From Legionella quateirensis (lineage in GTDB: Bacteria; Pseudomonadota; Gammaproteobacteria; Legionellales; Legionellaceae): 64,000 nt of DNA. Made by a program: the position numbers and the translations under genes. Positions 37,514-46,552 of the stretch are shown in pieces. The notes below the pieces were generated by a model that did no database searches, had not been told where the DNA came from, and worked only from the letters and a program-made list of their open reading frames with translations. Location: positions 616 to 64,615 of the forward strand of contig NZ_LNYR01000041.1 in NCBI RefSeq assembly GCF_001467955.1, read 5' to 3'. Within the stretch, counting starts at the first letter, position 1, and the number at the start of each line of letters is the position of its first letter.

Positions 37514-38320
37514 ATGGAATATTTAGAATATCTATTATTTTCCGCCATGTCTATTTGGTTGTTTTTTTTCATTATTCTATTCTTTTTGTTATTAGGCAGA
37601 TATTTGGCCACACATAAACTCCGTCTATTTTCAGTCCAGGCTCAAAAAAAACCTAAGATCACCGAAGACATTAAAGTGTTTGAAGCGACTATTTATACCA
37701 TAATGGGGCTTTTAATAGCATTTACATTTTCTGGAGCCAATTTAAGGGTGGATGAACAACGTAAACTAGTTATAGAGCAAATTGATTCCATTATAGCCAC
37801 TTACCATTTTTTAGATGTATTGCCGCAGCCGGAACGTAAAGAAGCACAGGAGGTATTTAATCAATACCTGAATGGGCAAATCAAATGGTATCAAAATCGA
37901 ACAACTGCAGCTGATAAAGAAAACCAAAGACGGGTTTATTTGAAATCACAACACAAATTATGGCATCTGGTTGTTGATACCTGCAGTCAAAGAAAGGTTA
38001 GTGCGTGTAACGGGCTTCTGAATACCTTAAATAACATGGTAGCACTAGAAAATAAAGTCACACTGTATAAACATATTCACCCTCCTTTAGTTATTTATTT
38101 ACTTTTATTTTGTATTGTACTTTTAAGCTCCTTTCTTGCAGGGTATCGAATTAGAGATAATTTAAAACAAACATGGATTCATTTGGTAATATTTTCTCTT
38201 ATATTATCGATTATGATTTTTATGATTATGAATTTGGAGTTTCCCCACTTGGGCGTATTCAGTGTGAATATATTTGGTAATTTTAATGAGGCATTTTTAA
38301 GGTTACCATTAATGTTGTGA
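37514..38320 (+). CDS. DUF4239 (bestrophin-like) membrane protein
   Basis: A 268-residue protein with two N-terminal transmembrane helices (residues 5-28 and 55-75), a ~110-residue charged soluble domain and two further helices near residues 185-235. The block FEATIYTIMGLLIAFTFSGA followed by a VDEQRKLVIEQIDSI helix is the signature of DUF4239 proteins, which are distantly likened to bestrophin channels. AGGGA lies about 8 bases before ATG 37514. The function is not established. Confidence 0.75.
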   Translation: MEYLEYLLFSAMSIWLFFFIILFFLLLGRYLATHKLRLFSVQAQKKPKITEDIKVFEATIYTIMGLLIAFTFSGANLRVDEQRKLVIEQIDSIIATYHFLDVLPQPERKEAQEVFNQYLNGQIKWYQNRTTAADKENQRRVYLKSQHKLWHLVVDTCSQRKVSACNGLLNTLNNMVALENKVTLYKHIHPPLVIYLLLFCIVLLSSFLAGYRIRDNLKQTWIHLVIFSLILSIMIFMIMNLEFPHLGVFSVNIFGNFNEAFLRLPLML

Positions 38321-38635
38321 TAACCAGTTTAAACTCATTATTAAATCAAATGATTATATAAACTCCTTGTAAGATGCAGAGCAGCCTTATAAAAAGTAAG
38401 AAACCAATAACCCCATCGTGTTGATATTTCTTAAAAAATCATGATGTCCCTGGAAGCTAATTTAAGCTTGTGAATAGACCTTAAACGCAAAAAACAGGTT
38501 GTTTTTTAGTGTATCAAATTGTTTATTAATATAAAATTTGGCTCTGCCCCTATAGGGTTAGCATTGCCAATTAAAAAGGATTTTGCCAAATCAGCGAACT
38601 CAAAATGTGGAATAGATTATTTTCAGGAGAACTAA
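38321..38635. other. Intergenic region before the SQR gene
   Basis: No gene, repeat or terminator is evident in 315 bp. AGGAG six bases before the SQR start is the only clear signal. Confidence 0.5.
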
Positions 38636-39862
38636 ATGGACAAACACTATAATTATCTGATTATTGGTGGAGGATGCGGTGGATTAGCAGTTGCAGCACG
38701 TTTAAGAAGAACATTAAAAAATCAAACCATTGCACTTATTGAACCTTCAAGTACACACTACTATCAACCTCTTTGGACTTTGGCAGGAGCTGGAATAACC
38801 AGTTTTGCTGCGTCTCACAAACAACAAAAGAATTTAATTCCATCAGGGGTTGAGTGGATCGCTGATCGCGTCGTAAAGATTGATCCTACAGATCAACAGG
38901 TACAGTGTGCTAATGGAACCGTGATGCGATATGACTTTTTAGTTCTAGCTACAGGACTGGAAACTCGTTTTGACCTGATTCCAGGCTCCGAGTTTATTGG
39001 AACCAATGGAATTTGTAGTATTTATCATAAGGAATCAGTAACTAAAACAGCAGAGATGATTGATCAATTTAATGGCGGAAATGCCATTTTCACTATGCCG
39101 CCTGTCCCGATTAAGTGCGCTGGCGCTCCTCAAAAAATCATGTATTTATCAGACTTTATCTTCCGAAAAAACGGGGTACGTCAACAGACGAAAATAACCT
39201 TTGCAACCGCTGGAAAAGTGATGTTTAGCGTACCATCATTTGCAAACAGCCTGACACAGGTGGCTGCTCAAAAAGATATTACCACTCTATTTTCTCATCG
39301 TTTGACCAAAATTGATCCGCAACAACGCCTAGCCTGTTTTGAAAAGACCCGTGAATACGAACAAGACGGAGTCATAAAATCAGAGACCCATCAAGTATCG
39401 ATGCATTTTGATCTGTTGCATGTGGTTCCACCTATGGCTGCATCCAAATTAATTCAAGAATCAGGACTCGCAGTTGAAACAGGCGCTCATAAAGATTGGC
39501 TGAAAGTGGACATGCATACACTACAACATCTCGACTATAAGAATATTTTTGGTATAGGTGATGTTACTGGTATTCCTAACTCAAAAACAGCAGCAGCAAT
39601 TCGCCAACAAGCCCCTATAGTTGTAGAAAATCTTCTCTCAGTTGCCAAGGGCGAAGACCCTAAAGCTCACTATGATGGTTATTCCGCATGCCCCATAATT
39701 ACTGATAAGGGTAAAGTAATTCTTGCTGAGTTTGGTTATGATGGAACATTAATGCCAACGTTCCCATTCGATATGACCAAGCAACGCAGAAGCCTGTGGC
39801 TCCTAAAAAGATTTTTATTTCCTAAATTATATTGGCACGGAATTATAAAAGGACGAGCATAG
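38636..39862 (+). CDS. Sulfide:quinone oxidoreductase-like flavoprotein
   Basis: A 408-residue FAD protein that would oxidise sulfide and pass electrons to the membrane quinone pool. The FAD-binding start is IIGGGCGGLAVAARL (9-23), followed by LVLATGLE and FGIGDVTGIPNSKTAAAIR. Three Cys lie where sulfide:quinone reductases have theirs: Cys127, Cys161 (PIKCAGAPQK) and Cys352 (YSACPI). The C-terminal block ILAEFGYDGTLMPTFP is a membrane-contact region of this family. It is a single gene without a sulfur-metabolism partner in the window, so detoxification is more likely than energy generation. Confidence 0.88.
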   Translation: MDKHYNYLIIGGGCGGLAVAARLRRTLKNQTIALIEPSSTHYYQPLWTLAGAGITSFAASHKQQKNLIPSGVEWIADRVVKIDPTDQQVQCANGTVMRYDFLVLATGLETRFDLIPGSEFIGTNGICSIYHKESVTKTAEMIDQFNGGNAIFTMPPVPIKCAGAPQKIMYLSDFIFRKNGVRQQTKITFATAGKVMFSVPSFANSLTQVAAQKDITTLFSHRLTKIDPQQRLACFEKTREYEQDGVIKSETHQVSMHFDLLHVVPPMAASKLIQESGLAVETGAHKDWLKVDMHTLQHLDYKNIFGIGDVTGIPNSKTAAAIRQQAPIVVENLLSVAKGEDPKAHYDGYSACPIITDKGKVILAEFGYDGTLMPTFPFDMTKQRRSLWLLKRFLFPKLYWHGIIKGRA

Positions 39863-39898
39863 CAAAGGAAGGCCAAGCTAACAACGAGACAATCAAAA

Positions 39899-39985
39899 GT
39901 AGCCCGGATGAAGCACAGCGAAATCCGGGAAGCCTATGCGCAGCATAGTACATTTTAATCGATACCCGCTTGGCGAGAGTGTTCA
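39899..39985. repeat. REP-like repeat (ATCCGGGAAG family), second copy
   Basis: agcccggatgaagcacagcg, then aaatccgggaag, then cctatgcgcagcatagta and cccgcttggcgagagtg. It matches the right arm and centre of the palindrome at 1200-1325 in reverse sense, with the far arm missing. Confidence 0.65.
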
Positions 39986-40052
39986 TACATTCATTATAAA
40001 CGCCAAGCACAGTTATAAGCATTTTTTCAGTAGTAAATTAAGCAATGTATAG

Positions 40053-40775
40053 TTAATTACCTTGTTCGTTGTCTCCATTGTTTCCATTATTTCCGTTGTC
40101 TCCATGGTTTCCATGGTTTCCGTTGTTTCCATTGTTTCCACTGTTTCCACTGTTTCCACTGTTTCCACTGTTTCCGCTGTTTCCACTGTTTCCACTGTTT
40201 CCGCTGTTTCCACTGTTTCCGCTGTTTCCACTGTTTCCACTGTTTCCACTGTTTCCACTGTTTCCACTGTTTCCACTGTTTCCACTGTTTCCACTGTTTC
40301 CACTGTTTCCGCTGTTTCCACTGTTTCCACTGTTTCCACTGTTTCCACTGTTTCCGCTGGAATTATCTCCCCTACAACTTGCAGGACGATATTTATCAGC
40401 CAACGTACCCGCAGTACAATCCCAGGTAATTATTCTAGAAACAGCATCAAATGTTGGGGTTAGTACAATTGTGCCATTACCTGAATTTTGAGTATAAGTA
40501 ATGGTTATAAGCCCATTATCTATGGCAATTGAAGATACATTAGACGTAGGATTAGGCGCCGTATATCCTGCACCGGGATCATTCAAAGGGAATACTCCAT
40601 TTGAATTAGTCGATTCAGATACCGCTATTTTCGCGGTATCCGCTAAATTTAAACCTTCTATTACTCGCGATCTAATTGTATAGTCTTGATAAGCAGGAAT
40701 AGCAATTACAGCCAGAATTCCAATTACAGAAACCACAACCAATAATTCAATAAAAGTAAATCCACGAACGGTCAT
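40053..40775 (-). CDS. Type IV pilin with Gly-Asn-Ser repeat tail
   Basis: A 240-residue PilA/PilE-type pilin. The prepilin site is MTVRG^FTFIELLVVVSVIGI, with Glu at mature position 5 and the hydrophobic spine helix ending IPAYQDYTIRSR. Two Cys (WDC...PASC) close the usual C-terminal disulfide loop. An unusual tail follows: about 25 perfect Ser-Gly-Asn triplets and then GNNGNHGDNG variants up to GDNEQGN, about 100 residues in all. ATG 40775 (GAGAAAG upstream) is preferred over an in-frame TTG at 40796. A TATAAT lies at 40816-40821. The tail is collagen-like in its Gly-X-Y periodicity and should be surface exposed at the fibre. Confidence 0.88.
   Translation of the reverse strand: MTVRGFTFIELLVVVSVIGILAVIAIPAYQDYTIRSRVIEGLNLADTAKIAVSESTNSNGVFPLNDPGAGYTAPNPTSNVSSIAIDNGLITITYTQNSGNGTIVLTPTFDAVSRIITWDCTAGTLADKYRPASCRGDNSSGNSGNSGNSGNSGNSGNSGNSGNSGNSGNSGNSGNSGNSGNSGNSGNSGNSGNSGNSGNSGNSGNSGNSGNSGNNGNNGNHGNHGDNGNNGNNGDNEQGN
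40074..40361. repeat. 9-bp tandem repeat inside the pilin gene
   Basis: About 25 units of GTTTCCRCT (R mostly A, sometimes G) run from ~40134 to 40361, with degenerate units from 40074. Each unit encodes Ser-Gly-Asn on the minus strand. Loss or gain of units keeps the frame, so tail length can vary by slippage. The unit has no stop in any frame, which explains the open frames on both strands. Confidence 0.92.
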
Positions 40776-40864
40776 TAACTTTCTCAACGCATACAATTAT
40801 CTAACCGATTCCCTAATTATAGTCTGTATACCTCACTCATGCTTCCCAATGTGAAAAGGTAACT

Positions 40865-41263
40865 TTATCGTGGAATAATTTTATAATTACACAAGTATTG
40901 ATAAGGTGCTTCAGAATCACGGGATAAAGTAAAATAAACATCACTGCTCCTGGTGAGCGGTAAGTAACTGTCAAGACATGCGTCTTTATAATGGTTTTGC
41001 TCATCATTTAGCTCAAACCACACTAAAATATAATTGTCTATTCCTGTGTGATCTTTATCAATTTTTACATTTTGAGCATAAGCCTCAATAACAGGGACTT
41101 CAGGTTCGATATATTTTTCGTAGGGAATACCGTCCTTGTTATAATTGATTACCGCCAGAGGCCTGAATGTGTCGGCCGTATTATTGGTAAAAAACAAACG
41201 GACATTGTAAGCATAAGTATTGATTGCAAATAATAAGCAAATAAATAAAACAGATTTTTTCAT
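40865..41263 (-). CDS. Small secreted protein, unknown function
   Basis: A 132-residue protein with a clear signal peptide (MKKSVLFICLLFAINTYA). The mature part is beta-rich (VRLFFTNNTADTFRPLAV, NYILVWFELND) and has two Cys (DACLD, YLCNY). No family is recognised. It is upstream of the pilin gene on the same strand, 89 bases away, but the pilin appears to have its own promoter. Confidence 0.6.
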   Translation of the reverse strand: MKKSVLFICLLFAINTYAYNVRLFFTNNTADTFRPLAVINYNKDGIPYEKYIEPEVPVIEAYAQNVKIDKDHTGIDNYILVWFELNDEQNHYKDACLDSYLPLTRSSDVYFTLSRDSEAPYQYLCNYKIIPR

Positions 41264-41582
41264 TGGTCAATCCATAATGTCAATCGAAGTTGGTTCATTA
41301 TTCATCCATAAGAATAATGACTCATGGCTTGTTTCCTAAAGCCTAGATTACTGGTTGGATGTTTACATAAGTGATCTCCTTATCATGACTTGCCATAAAA
41401 TGATGGCAATAAGATACCGTACTAATCTTATAATTCAAGAAAAATTGCAAAGCAGAGAACAAACTAGCCAAACAAATATAACCCCTGAGTTAAAGTTGAG
41501 AGCTAACGTGCAACACTGTAGAATTCCTTAGCCAACAAGACTATTCGAGTTGTAATAATTAAGCTGCAATCCGAGGTGTACA
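41264..41582. other. Intergenic region, no feature seen
   Basis: 319 bp between divergent small secreted-protein genes. It is AT-rich. No repeat, terminator or clear promoter consensus was found; it must hold the promoters of both neighbours. Confidence 0.5.
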
Positions 41583-42017
41583 ATGAAATTAATGATTAAA
41601 ATCAATATAATAATATGGATATTGATTTTCTCCATAGGGTCACATGCCCAAAATGATTCAATACAATGCCCCACCCTGTCTGAATTAGGAATTACTCAAT
41701 TTAATGAAGATAACTTCAATTTACCCCTACCCAAATCATCAGACCAGACTTTATGCGGTCTGCGTCCAGATGGATTTTCTTGCTACTCTGCATGGAATGT
41801 TACAAAAGAACCCTATGCGCAAGGTTGGTTGATATTAATTACTTTTTTATCAAAAGACGGTGAAGATGCGCTCCTGAATTTAAATCAATCAGAGATATTC
41901 TATACTTCCAGTTTTTATGACCCGATTCTTGGATGTCAAGGGGTTCTAGGCACTATCGAATGGAACTTATATTCTCCAGACAGTCTCTCTGCAATACGCT
42001 ACCGGAATGAGGTTTAG
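41583..42017 (+). CDS. Small secreted protein, unknown function
   Basis: A 144-residue exported protein (signal MKLMIKINIIIWILIFSIGSHA). The mature region has Cys residues in IQCPTL, TLCGL, FSCYS and LGCQG, suggesting two disulfides, and ends NLYSPDSLSAIRYRNEV. No known domain recognised. GAGG lies 8 bases before the ATG. Similar small Cys-containing exported proteins are common in Legionella, but this one is not identified. Confidence 0.6.
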   Translation: MKLMIKINIIIWILIFSIGSHAQNDSIQCPTLSELGITQFNEDNFNLPLPKSSDQTLCGLRPDGFSCYSAWNVTKEPYAQGWLILITFLSKDGEDALLNLNQSEIFYTSSFYDPILGCQGVLGTIEWNLYSPDSLSAIRYRNEV

Positions 42018-42028
42018 TCCCAAAACGC

Positions 42029-42145
42029 TAATGGGGTCGCGCCTTGCCTTTTGCCTTCCCCCTTATGCAATTTCTGTATTTGTTTTTCTAATAACATTTA
42101 ATTTCATTGAATTGTTAAGACAAAAGGCAAGGCGCGCCCCCATTT
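42029..42145. repeat. Long inverted repeat with GGGGTCGCGCC ends
   Basis: atggggtcgcgccttgcctt and aaggcaaggcgcgcccccat form a ~23-bp stem around a ~70-base AT-rich loop. It belongs to the same broad set as the GGGGTCAGATC hairpins at 46.5, 48.1 and 48.3 kb. Such elements are often linked to REP-associated transposases; none is present here. Confidence 0.7.
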
Positions 42146-42240
42146 TACAATCATGTGACTCAAGGTACCGATGTTTGTCTTGATGACGATTTAGTGCTTT
42201 GGTTTACTAAGGAATTTTTTATGAACATTGTGAATGAACC

Positions 42241-43221
42241 ATGACATTTAAAGCAACCTGGGAAAAAGTAGACCAGAAAATACAACTGCCTGTTCAGACC
42301 ATTGAAACTATGGTAAAGATGGCCTTTCCTAATAAAAAGATGTCTTCTTATCAGATAATTTCTGGTGGCTGCGCCAATCTCAACATCCAAATCGACCTGG
42401 AAGCAGATAAATCAACCTATATATTGCGCATTTATTTGCGGGATAAAGAAGCTGCATACCGTGAAAAAAACCTGAGCCTACTTTTAAGAAAAACCATTCC
42501 AATACCACAAGTCCATTTTATTGGGGATTATGAACATTATCGCTTTGCAATCACCGAATTCATCCACGGAATTACACTCAGAGATCTGTTATTGGGTAAT
42601 CAACCCTACGACATGAATTCGATTATGTTTTCAGCAGGAAAGATGCTCTCCATTATTCAAGCCGACCGCTTTGACTCTGCTGGTTTTTTCAATAAAGAAT
42701 TGATGGTAGCTGAACTAACCACCAAAGAGGCCTTGCTGCACTATGATCAAGAGAGTTTAAATCATCCTTTTGTGATTCAAGCCTTAGGCAACGAAGTCAT
42801 TACAAAGATAAAATTTCATCTAGATCACTTTAAATCATATATTCCAGATGATCATGAGAATCACTTGGTTCATGGAGACTTTGATCCCGCTAATATTTTG
42901 GTTGATATAAAAAATGGGCAATGGGAAATTACAGGTATTTTAGATTGGGAATTTTCTTTTTCTGGATCACCCCTTTGGGATGTAGCCAACATGCTCCGTT
43001 ATGCACATCAAATGCCTGTTCAATTTGATGAAGCATTTTTAAAAGGTTTAAAGGAAGGTTATACTCTTCCACCGGACTTTCGCATTAGTATTTACTTACT
43101 TAATCTTTCATCCTTACTTGATTGCCTCGCACGATGCTCCTATGGTCCACATTCAAATCAGTGCCGTGATATTCGTTCACTTATTAATTTTTTCATCAAA
43201 CAACTGGATAATGCGTTGTGA
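42241..43221 (+). CDS. APH-family kinase
   Basis: A 326-residue aminoglycoside-phosphotransferase-fold protein. The catalytic loop is LVHGDFDPANILV (Asp, Asn) and the metal-binding motif is GILDWEFSFSGSP. An N-lobe with YILRIYLRDKE supplies the nucleotide-binding region. This family phosphorylates small molecules (antibiotics, choline, homoserine and others), and the substrate is unknown. No good ribosome-binding site precedes the ATG. It is first in a row of phosphotransferase-like genes, and its stop overlaps the start of a GrpB remnant (GTGA). Confidence 0.82.
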   Translation: MTFKATWEKVDQKIQLPVQTIETMVKMAFPNKKMSSYQIISGGCANLNIQIDLEADKSTYILRIYLRDKEAAYREKNLSLLLRKTIPIPQVHFIGDYEHYRFAITEFIHGITLRDLLLGNQPYDMNSIMFSAGKMLSIIQADRFDSAGFFNKELMVAELTTKEALLHYDQESLNHPFVIQALGNEVITKIKFHLDHFKSYIPDDHENHLVHGDFDPANILVDIKNGQWEITGILDWEFSFSGSPLWDVANMLRYAHQMPVQFDEAFLKGLKEGYTLPPDFRISIYLLNLSSLLDCLARCSYGPHSNQCRDIRSLINFFIKQLDNAL

Positions 43222-43316
43222 GTACTCAAAGAATAATCGAAGTTGTTCCCTATAATCCAGAGTGGCCCATTTTATTTAGTATGAGTAAAATGCCAGTTAA
43301 AAATAATATGACATAG
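43218..43316 (+). pseudogene. N-terminal remnant of a GrpB-family gene
   Basis: From GTG 43218, 32 codons read VSTQRIIEVVPYNPEWPILF and then degenerate to a stop at 43314. I(E/K)VVPYxPxWPxxF is the N-terminal signature of GrpB (UPF0157) nucleotidyltransferase-like proteins, normally ~170 residues. The rest is missing. Confidence 0.6.
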
Positions 43317-43328
43317 AGACAGCACATC

Positions 43329-43856
43329 ATGGTAAAAATGCATGAAAACGAACTTGAGATAGACGAAGATCTTGTCCATAAACTTATAAAAAATCAGTGC
43401 CCTCAGTGGTCTAATCTGTCTATAAAACCTATAGTATCAAGTGGAACGGACAATGCGTTATTTCGTTTAGGCAGTGAGTACGTTGTTCGTCTTCCCCGAA
43501 TTGAGTGGGCTCCAGGAAGTATCAATAAAAATATTAATAAAGAATATGAGTGGATTCCAAAAATTGCTAAATTTCTGAAAATATCCATCTCTGAACCTGT
43601 GTTCAAAGGTAATCCTGAAGAATTCTATCCTTGGTTTTGGACTGTGACCAAATGGAATGAGGGACATAACCCAAATTTTGAAAAAGATAAGGAATATGAA
43701 CTTCTTGCTAAAGACTTGGCATTATTTTTAAACGAGTTGCACGAGATAAAACTAGAAAACGGCCCTTCTTCCCGCCGCGGAATTCCCCTAAAAACGATGA
43801 GTCTATTGTCTATGAATGCAGACAATGATCATTCAAAAGTGGTCTCATGGAGTTAA
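43329..43856 (+). pseudogene. Truncated APH-family phosphotransferase
   Basis: 175 codons covering only the N-lobe and hinge of an APH-fold kinase (SSGTDNALFRLGSEYVVRLPR, then WTVTKWNEGHNP, LALFLNELHEI and RRGIPL). Homologues of this type continue for another ~120 residues with the HGDLxxxN catalytic loop, which is absent. The last codons (KTMSLLSMNAD) look out of frame: the +1 frame at this point reads KNDESIVYECRQ. That points to a frameshift followed by a deletion. Confidence 0.65.
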
Positions 43857-43859
43857 TGT

Positions 43860-44843
43860 GTGAAAAATTTTCAGATAGAGTCTATTTGCTCTTACTTTAA
43901 ACTAGGCACGCCCATAAAGCCTCCCAATAGAATTTATGGGGGACTGCTTCATATAATGTGGCAACTACAAACTGAAAAAGGCTTTTATGCAGTAAAGCAG
44001 TTATCCAGGGACATCAATCTTTCTGATAACCACCTTATTGAAAATTATAACCTTACTGAACACATTGCTTCTAACTTTATTCAAAAAGGTATTCCCGCTG
44101 TTTGTGCCATAGGGCAAGCGAGTAACTATTTACTGATTATCGATGACGTAGGTTTTTTGGTGTATCCGTGGGTTATTGCCAAAGCACTGGATAAAGACAC
44201 TATATCGAAGCCTCATGCCCTGCAAATTGCACTAATATTAGCTCGATTGCATGAGATTAATCTACACGTTCCAGAGTTTTTAGAGCCTGAATATGCTATT
44301 CATACAAACGATAATCTTATAGCCTTAACTCAAAAAGCTGAAGAATACGATTGCCCGTTTTCCCCGCTTTTAAATAAGCATCTTGCAGATTTACTCAGCT
44401 CAAATACTGCTTACCTTCAAACGGTTCCCATTCTTAAAAAACATAATGTTGTTAGTCATGGTGATTTGGACCAAAAAAATGTTTTATGGGATAAGGCTAA
44501 TAATCCAATTCTTATTGATTGGGAATCTGCTCGCAAATTGAATCCAACTTATGAAATCGTAAATAGCAGTTTAGATTGGAGTGGGATCACGACACAATTT
44601 AATCCCGACTTGTTCAATAAAATGATTCAGACCTACAAAAACGCTGGAGGCATTATTAACAAATCAGATTATGAAGCATCGTTCTATGGTGTTTTAGGAA
44701 ATTGGATAAATTGGTTCGCCTATAACATAGAGCGTTCCTGCAACCCACTAGACTCCGAACAGCGTGTAATGGGAATAGAACAAGTGACCCAGGTTATTCC
44801 TACACTATTGCGTATAAACGACTCAATTAAAAAGCTAGTTTAA
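43860..44843 (+). CDS. APH-family kinase
   Basis: A 327-residue complete phosphotransferase-fold protein. The catalytic loop is VVSHGDLDQKNVLW and the DxD-like metal site is ILIDWESARKLNP. The N-lobe lysine is probably in YAVKQLSRD. It starts at GTG with GGAG about 7 bases upstream, four bases after the truncated APH pseudogene. Substrate unknown; it is not close enough by eye to a named aminoglycoside resistance enzyme to claim resistance. Confidence 0.8.
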   Translation: MKNFQIESICSYFKLGTPIKPPNRIYGGLLHIMWQLQTEKGFYAVKQLSRDINLSDNHLIENYNLTEHIASNFIQKGIPAVCAIGQASNYLLIIDDVGFLVYPWVIAKALDKDTISKPHALQIALILARLHEINLHVPEFLEPEYAIHTNDNLIALTQKAEEYDCPFSPLLNKHLADLLSSNTAYLQTVPILKKHNVVSHGDLDQKNVLWDKANNPILIDWESARKLNPTYEIVNSSLDWSGITTQFNPDLFNKMIQTYKNAGGIINKSDYEASFYGVLGNWINWFAYNIERSCNPLDSEQRVMGIEQVTQVIPTLLRINDSIKKLV

Positions 44844-44861
44844 TTAAGGTGAACTTTAACA

Positions 44862-45281
44862 ATGACTTATCAATTATCCTTTGAGAGCAACCCAACTCAG
44901 GAAGACATTCAAGTTCTTGGTAATGCGATTATGGAACAAGCTACACAGAAAAAAGGATTTAATCCTTTGGACTTTTTTGCTTACTTCATCCGAGATGCAG
45001 ACAATACCATCGTGGGTGGCTGTAATGGGTGTGTACTTTATGGATGTCTTTATATCGATCAGCTTTGGGTAAGTGATATCCTACGAAAACAAGGTTGGGG
45101 AGCAGCACTTGTAGAAGCAGCCCTTCAATATGGTAAAGAAAACGGCTGTACTTTTGCCTCCGTCAATACTTTTGATTGGGAAGCTCTTGATTTTTATCAA
45201 ACACTTGGTTTTAAGATTGAATTTGAAAGGCATGGATTCCTCAAAGATTCAGTATTTTATTTTTTACGCAAGAATTTCTAA
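44862..45281 (+). CDS. GNAT-family acetyltransferase
   Basis: A 139-residue N-acetyltransferase. The acetyl-CoA pyrophosphate loop is LRKQGWGAALVE (motif A, Q/RxxGxG/A), preceded by YIDQLWVSD and followed by FYQTLGFKIEFE. That is the usual order for compact GNATs. It lies 18 bases after the APH-family kinase and is likely co-transcribed. This pairing resembles small-molecule modification clusters, but the substrate is unknown. Confidence 0.88.
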   Translation: MTYQLSFESNPTQEDIQVLGNAIMEQATQKKGFNPLDFFAYFIRDADNTIVGGCNGCVLYGCLYIDQLWVSDILRKQGWGAALVEAALQYGKENGCTFASVNTFDWEALDFYQTLGFKIEFERHGFLKDSVFYFLRKNF

Positions 45282-45421
45282 TCTTTGGGGATCAAGGTTC
45301 TATGGGGTCGCAACGATCAATAGGGTCGCGCCCTGTCTTTTGCGCTACCCCAAGAGCTCTTTTAAGGTTATATATAACGACCGGGAGAGGAGATAATCCG
45401 TATTAGACTAAAGTTAGTTCT

Positions 45422-46390
45422 TTATTTAAACTCAGGCCGAGATTCTTCTTGGCCCCCGCTAACCTTGACTCTTATAGCTGCTTCAGGTGCCTTCCAAAAA
45501 GAATGGAAGTCTTTTGTTAACTTTGAATTAATACCTAAAGATGCAAATCCCATTTGCCGAAAAGCACTTTCTTTATGCTTCTGCCAAAAGTCATAACTAT
45601 GCGAACCGCCATCAATTAGCTCATGTTTAACTTGATGACCTTTTGCTATCAGCTTTTGTTCTAAATCATTATGCAAGGTCGCAAAAGTTGGAAAACCGTC
45701 AAAACCCTTCTCTTCCTTACCCGCTTGTAAATAAAAACTAATTGGAAGATCTGGTTGATACGGGGGATATTCATGAGCATCGAGCCACTCCATTTTTCCG
45801 ACGCTCAAATCAAGTTGTGCTGCGTCAAATGAACACTCTTTCTCCCAGCCTCTATACCACCAAAACGCGCCGGATTGAACTAAGGCTTTAGAAAATGTGT
45901 TCGGATGCTTGAGCACTGTATGAACGGCTGCAACTGCGCTCATACTTACTCCAGAAATAGCTATTTGCTCGCGATCAGTCGAGCATTCAAAAAGCCCTCC
46001 CTCAGATAGCGGTCGTTGAAGCAATGGAAGAAGTTGATCATGTAGAAATGAGGTAAAATCAGGATTACAGGCGTATTCAGCTACCCGATCTCGCATCAGA
46101 GGAGGAGCGGGTATAAATACAGCCAGTTGTTTGGTATGTCCGTCCTCTTTATATAATCTATCCAAAATATCAGGTGTGGATTCAATTTGCTCGGTAACAA
46201 TTGAACTTATTTCATTTTCGCCATCCAGACAAATTAGAATCCCTAATTGAGGCGCAGTGACTGGTTGATGGATGTAAATAATACGGTCGCCACGAGTTTG
46301 ATTCAAATCATTGAATTCATAATCATCATTTATTTGTTCTAACGCACAGGGAAGGGTATTTATAAACAAGAATTTTTTTACTATAGCCAT
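45422..46390 (-). CDS. Enterochelin-esterase-like alpha/beta hydrolase
   Basis: A 322-residue esterase of the Fes/esterase-D group. An oxyanion segment LGILICLDGE, an FIPAPP...R loop, a conserved block FTSFLHDQLLPLL, the elbow ISGVSMSA (Ser; final Gly replaced by Ser) and GGSHSYDFW (His) are visible. ATG 46390 has AGAGG 6 bases upstream and is preferred to an in-frame start at 46444. There is no signal peptide. No siderophore genes are nearby, so an enterobactin role is not implied. Its 5' end and upstream sequence recur at 48235-48292. Confidence 0.8.
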   Translation of the reverse strand: MAIVKKFLFINTLPCALEQINDDYEFNDLNQTRGDRIIYIHQPVTAPQLGILICLDGENEISSIVTEQIESTPDILDRLYKEDGHTKQLAVFIPAPPLMRDRVAEYACNPDFTSFLHDQLLPLLQRPLSEGGLFECSTDREQIAISGVSMSAVAAVHTVLKHPNTFSKALVQSGAFWWYRGWEKECSFDAAQLDLSVGKMEWLDAHEYPPYQPDLPISFYLQAGKEEKGFDGFPTFATLHNDLEQKLIAKGHQVKHELIDGGSHSYDFWQKHKESAFRQMGFASLGINSKLTKDFHSFWKAPEAAIRVKVSGGQEESRPEFK

Positions 46391-46476
46391 TAATAGCCTC
46401 TGTTGTATCAATCTGGTTTTGGCAAATTTTATCACAGATTGCACAGATGGCTCTATGTCGATTATACATAATCACA

Positions 46477-46542
46477 ATGGGGGTCAGATCTTGCTTTTTG
46501 CTTGCAGGCCATAACAAAGCAAAAAGCAAGATCTGCCCCCTT
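46477..46542. repeat. GGGGTCAGATC hairpin, copy 1
   Basis: gggggtcagatcttgctttttgct and agcaaaaagcaagatctgccccc form a ~23-bp near-perfect stem around gcaggccataacaa. A near-identical copy is at 48063-48128, so the pair flanks the second Sdb-like gene. Confidence 0.85.
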
Positions 46543-46552
46543 AAATTTCTTA

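Noticed and set aside
40062..40491. Long plus-strand open frames opposite the pilin tail
   Set aside because: They encode only 3-residue repeats (VST or LFP) produced by the 9-bp repeat, which has no stop in any frame.
43860..44843. APH-family gene as a named antibiotic resistance determinant
   Set aside because: Only general APH motifs are visible and the substrate cannot be assigned.
45422..46390. Esterase as part of a siderophore system
   Set aside because: It resembles enterochelin esterase only by fold and motifs; no siderophore synthesis or uptake gene is near.
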